This document shows, one piece after another, positions 5,016-6,898 of a stretch of DNA of 6,898 nt. The notes under the pieces are model-generated. The model ran no database searches, was not told the origin of the DNA, and was given only the letters and a program-made list of their open reading frames with translations. Made by a program: the position numbers and the translations under genes. The first letter of the stretch is position 1, and each line of letters starts with the position of its first letter. Source of the DNA: Actinomycetota bacterium (GTDB taxonomy: Bacteria > Actinomycetota > Actinomycetes > Streptosporangiales > Streptosporangiaceae); contig PLIQ01000305.1 in the NCBI GenBank assembly GCA_003140115.1, positions 8,885-15,782 of the forward strand, written 5' to 3'.

Positions 5016-6842
5016 TTAGCTGGTGGTGGTGAGGGTGAACTTCTGGGTGGTGGTCGCCGTGCCGTATGTCGCCTTGAAGGTAATGCTGTAGTTCTTCGCC
5101 TTCCCGGTCGGAACACCGCTGAGCGTGGCTGTCCCGTTGCTGCCCACGTCGAAGGACACGTCGGGCGGCAGGGTGCCCGACAGCGAGAGCGCCACCGAAG
5201 AGGACGCCAGCGAGGTCGTCACCGTGAAGGTGTCTGACTGGTTCAGCGCGAAGGTGGCCGATGTCGCCGAGGTGAACTCCAGGACCGACAAGGTGGCGTT
5301 CTGGGTGACGGCGAAGCCGACTCCGTTGGAGGCGCCGAAGGTGATCTGGTACACGCCACCCGAGCCGGCCGGAGGGCTGCCGGACAAGGTGCCAGCACCG
5401 CCACCCGCCGCGGGAGTGAACGTCAGCCAGCTGGGCAGCCCGGAGGCGGTGATCGTGGGCTTGGGCTTCCCTGCCGCGGTTACTTTGAAGCTGAGCTTCT
5501 GGCCCACGCCCACCGCGAGGCTGTTCGAGGAGGTGATGAGCGGCGCTGATGCGGTCGGCGTCACCGGGTTACCGGAGGCCGCCGCGGCGGGGCCGGTCCC
5601 CACCGAGTTGATCGCGGCGACTGTGATGTCATAGGCGGTGCCGTTGGTGAGCCCGCCGATGACGGCCGAGGTGGCCGATGGATTATTCAGGGTCTGGCTA
5701 ATGGTCGTTCCGTCTGCCTGCGCCGACACCGTGTAGCCGGTGATAGCTGGACCGCCGTCGCTAGCGGGAGCGGTCCAGGAGACGCTGATCTGCGTGTTGC
5801 CCGGTATGGCCGAGACACCGGTCGGAGCCCCGGGAACGGCCGGGGCCTGGTAGCTGATCGTCACTGCTGCCGCGGTGCTGGCGGTCACCTCGTTGGTCAG
5901 GCCGGGGCCGGTCCCGAAGCTGGAGCCGCCACCGCCACCGGCGCCGAAGAAGCTGTTACCGCCGCCGCCTCCGCCGTAGTAGCCGCCGCCGCCACCGCCG
6001 CCACCGCTCGGATTGTTGTCAGAGTTGTTGGCGGGGGCGCCTTGGCCGCCTGCCAGGCTCGCTCCATCGCTTCCGTTAGCCCCTGCCGCTTCGGGGGGCC
6101 CGGCGAAGGATTGGGCTGCGCTCCCGGCGCCGCCTTCGCCGCCCGTCGTGCTGGTACCGCCCCCGCCGCCGCATGCAAAGTCAGAATTATCGGAAGTGGG
6201 GCACCCGGTCCCAGGGCCGATAGCACTAGCGGCGCCGCCGCCTGTGCCGCCGCCGCTACCGACGTCGCCCGCCCCGCCGGTGAAGATGCCTGGCGTGGAG
6301 TTGCTAAATCCGCCGCCGCCGCCTCCGGCAGCGATCACCAGCGCGATGGCCCCGGATGGGTCAAGCAGCCCGGAATAGCCACCGCCACCACCGCCAGGGA
6401 AGTCGCCGCCGCCGCCGCCGCTCCCGCCGCCGCCGGGGCTGCCGCCCGCCCCGGCGGCGCCATCAAGAGTCCCCGCACCGCCAGCGCCGCCGACGATCAC
6501 GGTTAGCGTCTGGCCCTGGTAGGCGCTCACGGGCACGGCCATGTCCTCCACCGAGGCGCCGGGCCCGCCGGCGCTAACGGCCCCGTCGCTGTTGGCGGGG
6601 GTGGCGTCGCCTCCGGCGGCTCCGACTGCCGTGACATCCAGGGAGGTCACCCCGGACGGGACCGGAAACGAGTACGTTCCGGCGCCGGTGTAGGTGCACG
6701 TGACTGTCGTCCCCGATGTCGTACAAGGAGACGCCGCCTGGGCCGCTGTCCCGGTGGCGACGCTCACCGCTGCTGCGGAACCCAGCGCCAGCGCTCCCGC
6801 ACCGGCCGCCACCACGGTACGGCGGATAAGACCGCGCATCAT
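5016..6842 (-). CDS. Secreted glycine-rich protein with FN3 and Ig-like (He_PIG-type) domains
   Basis: This 608-residue exported protein has no catalytic motif that I recognise. Residues 1-37 are a signal peptide (MMRGLIRRTVV, hydrophobic core, then TAAQAA). Residues about 40-75 hold two Cys (40, 49) and a beta module (YSFPVPSGVTSLDVTAVGAAGG) typical of bacterial glycine-rich surface proteins. Residues 75-310 are very Gly-rich with runs of five to eight Gly, the family-like segment YSGLLDPSGAIALVIAAGGG (156-175), and a second Cys pair (214, 224). An FN3 domain spans about 336-425 (PGAPTGVSAIPGNTQISVSW to TAYDITVAAINSVGTGPA). Two Ig-like putative He_PIG repeats follow at about 434-521 (LPSWLTFTPAAGGGAGTLSG) and 523-607 (ALSLSGTLPPDVSF). 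There is no LPXTG signal, transmembrane anchor or cell-wall-binding domain, so it is probably released or held non-covalently. The start at 6842 or the adjacent ATG 6839 is set by GGAGG at 6848-6852. A role as matrix, adhesin or substrate-binding protein is inference. Confidence 0.85.
   Translation of the reverse strand: MMRGLIRRTVVAAGAGALALGSAAAVSVATGTAAQAASPCTTSGTTVTCTYTGAGTYSFPVPSGVTSLDVTAVGAAGGDATPANSDGAVSAGGPGASVEDMAVPVSAYQGQTLTVIVGGAGGAGTLDGAAGAGGSPGGGGSGGGGGDFPGGGGGGYSGLLDPSGAIALVIAAGGGGGGFSNSTPGIFTGGAGDVGSGGGTGGGAASAIGPGTGCPTSDNSDFACGGGGGTSTTGGEGGAGSAAQSFAGPPEAAGANGSDGASLAGGQGAPANNSDNNPSGGGGGGGGYYGGGGGGNSFFGAGGGGGSSFGTGPGLTNEVTASTAAAVTISYQAPAVPGAPTGVSAIPGNTQISVSWTAPASDGGPAITGYTVSAQADGTTISQTLNNPSATSAVIGGLTNGTAYDITVAAINSVGTGPAAAASGNPVTPTASAPLITSSNSLAVGVGQKLSFKVTAAGKPKPTITASGLPSWLTFTPAAGGGAGTLSGSPPAGSGGVYQITFGASNGVGFAVTQNATLSVLEFTSATSATFALNQSDTFTVTTSLASSSVALSLSGTLPPDVSFDVGSNGTATLSGVPTGKAKNYSITFKATYGTATTTQKFTLTTTS
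5921..6445 (-). repeat. GGC/GGN low-complexity tracts encoding polyglycine
   Basis: Dense trinucleotide tracts, strongest near 5926-6006, 6155-6175, 6230-6260, 6310-6330 and 6378-6440, encode runs of glycine in the secreted protein. They are not a perfect tandem array: Gly runs are broken by YY, NSFF, DFP and similar aromatic or polar residues. The tracts also open long Pro/Ala-rich frames on the other strand, which are not genes. Confidence 0.6.
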
Positions 6843-6844
6843 TA

Positions 6845-6855
6845 CCCCCTCCCCC
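6845..6855 (-). promoter_or_regulatory. Strong ribosome binding site of the glycine-rich protein gene
   Basis: On the minus strand an eleven-base purine run, five G, A, five G, ends two bases before ATG 6842. Its GGAGG core is five bases from ATG 6842 and eight from ATG 6839, so either of the two adjacent ATG codons could be used. The frame extends upstream to 6887, but that part lacks a signal peptide. Confidence 0.65.
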
Positions 6856-6857
6856 GG

Positions 6858-6877
6858 CGGGGCATTTTCTCGCCCCG
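6858..6877 (-). promoter_or_regulatory. Leader hairpin just upstream of the glycine-rich gene's ribosome site
   Basis: CGGGGC and GCCCCG form a perfect 6-bp stem with an A/T-rich 8-base loop (GAGAAAAT on the minus strand). It ends two bases before the G-rich ribosome site. The CCCC of its downstream arm could instead pair with the GGGG of that site, so the leader could switch between open and masked forms. Function is unproven. Confidence 0.35.
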
Positions 6878-6898
6878 TGACAAACAATGACGAGCATT

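Noticed and set aside
5897..6577. Long Pro/Ala- or Arg-rich open frames on both strands across the polyglycine region
   Set aside because: They arise from GGC/GCC repeats of the real minus-strand gene; they have biased, low-complexity composition and no start-site signals or domains.

Overview
The window is very GC-rich, with strong G/C bias at third codon positions and frequent GTG starts. It encodes secreted proteins and MFS and LuxR/MalT-like sequences typical of soil Actinobacteria. A G1 glutamic peptidase (a family usually active at acid pH) beside a GH12 glucanase suggests a saprophytic, perhaps acid-tolerant, high-GC actinomycete. This assignment is inference; no rRNA or tRNA is present to place it further.

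Left part, + strand (1-1913): a secreted G1 (eqolisin) peptidase is split by a one-base frameshift, so its lipoprotein signal peptide (from 239) and catalytic domain (from 400) lie in different frames. A doubtful 42-codon ORF follows, then an intact YceI-family lipid-binding-type protein (1368-1913). A hairpin overlaps the yceI stop codon.

Middle, + strand (1914-3995): a leader of about 360 bp carries the second copy of a 38-bp dispersed repeat (first copy upstream of the peptidase) and a pair of mutually exclusive GC hairpins. Next come the first 154 codons of an MFS_3/EntS-type exporter. They switch abruptly, still in frame, into the TPR and C-terminal part of a MalT-like LuxR regulator, which itself contains a one-base insertion. 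This chimera is the most unusual object in the window; it is either a deletion scar or an assembly artefact.

Right part, - strand (3997-6842): a 608-residue secreted glycine-rich/FN3/Ig-like protein is encoded upstream of an intact secreted GH12-like endoglucanase. The glucanase converges on the LuxR fragment with only one base between the two stop codons. The 281-bp gap before the glucanase holds a dyad-rich candidate operator and a strong Shine-Dalgarno sequence.

Three of the encoded products are exported (peptidase, glucanase, glycine-rich protein), which fits degradation of polymers outside the cell. I found no CRISPR array, transposase, RNA gene or recognisable defence system, and no convincing new multi-gene system. 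The best leads are the gene fusion, the two C-run frameshifts, the paired 38-bp elements and the leader structures.
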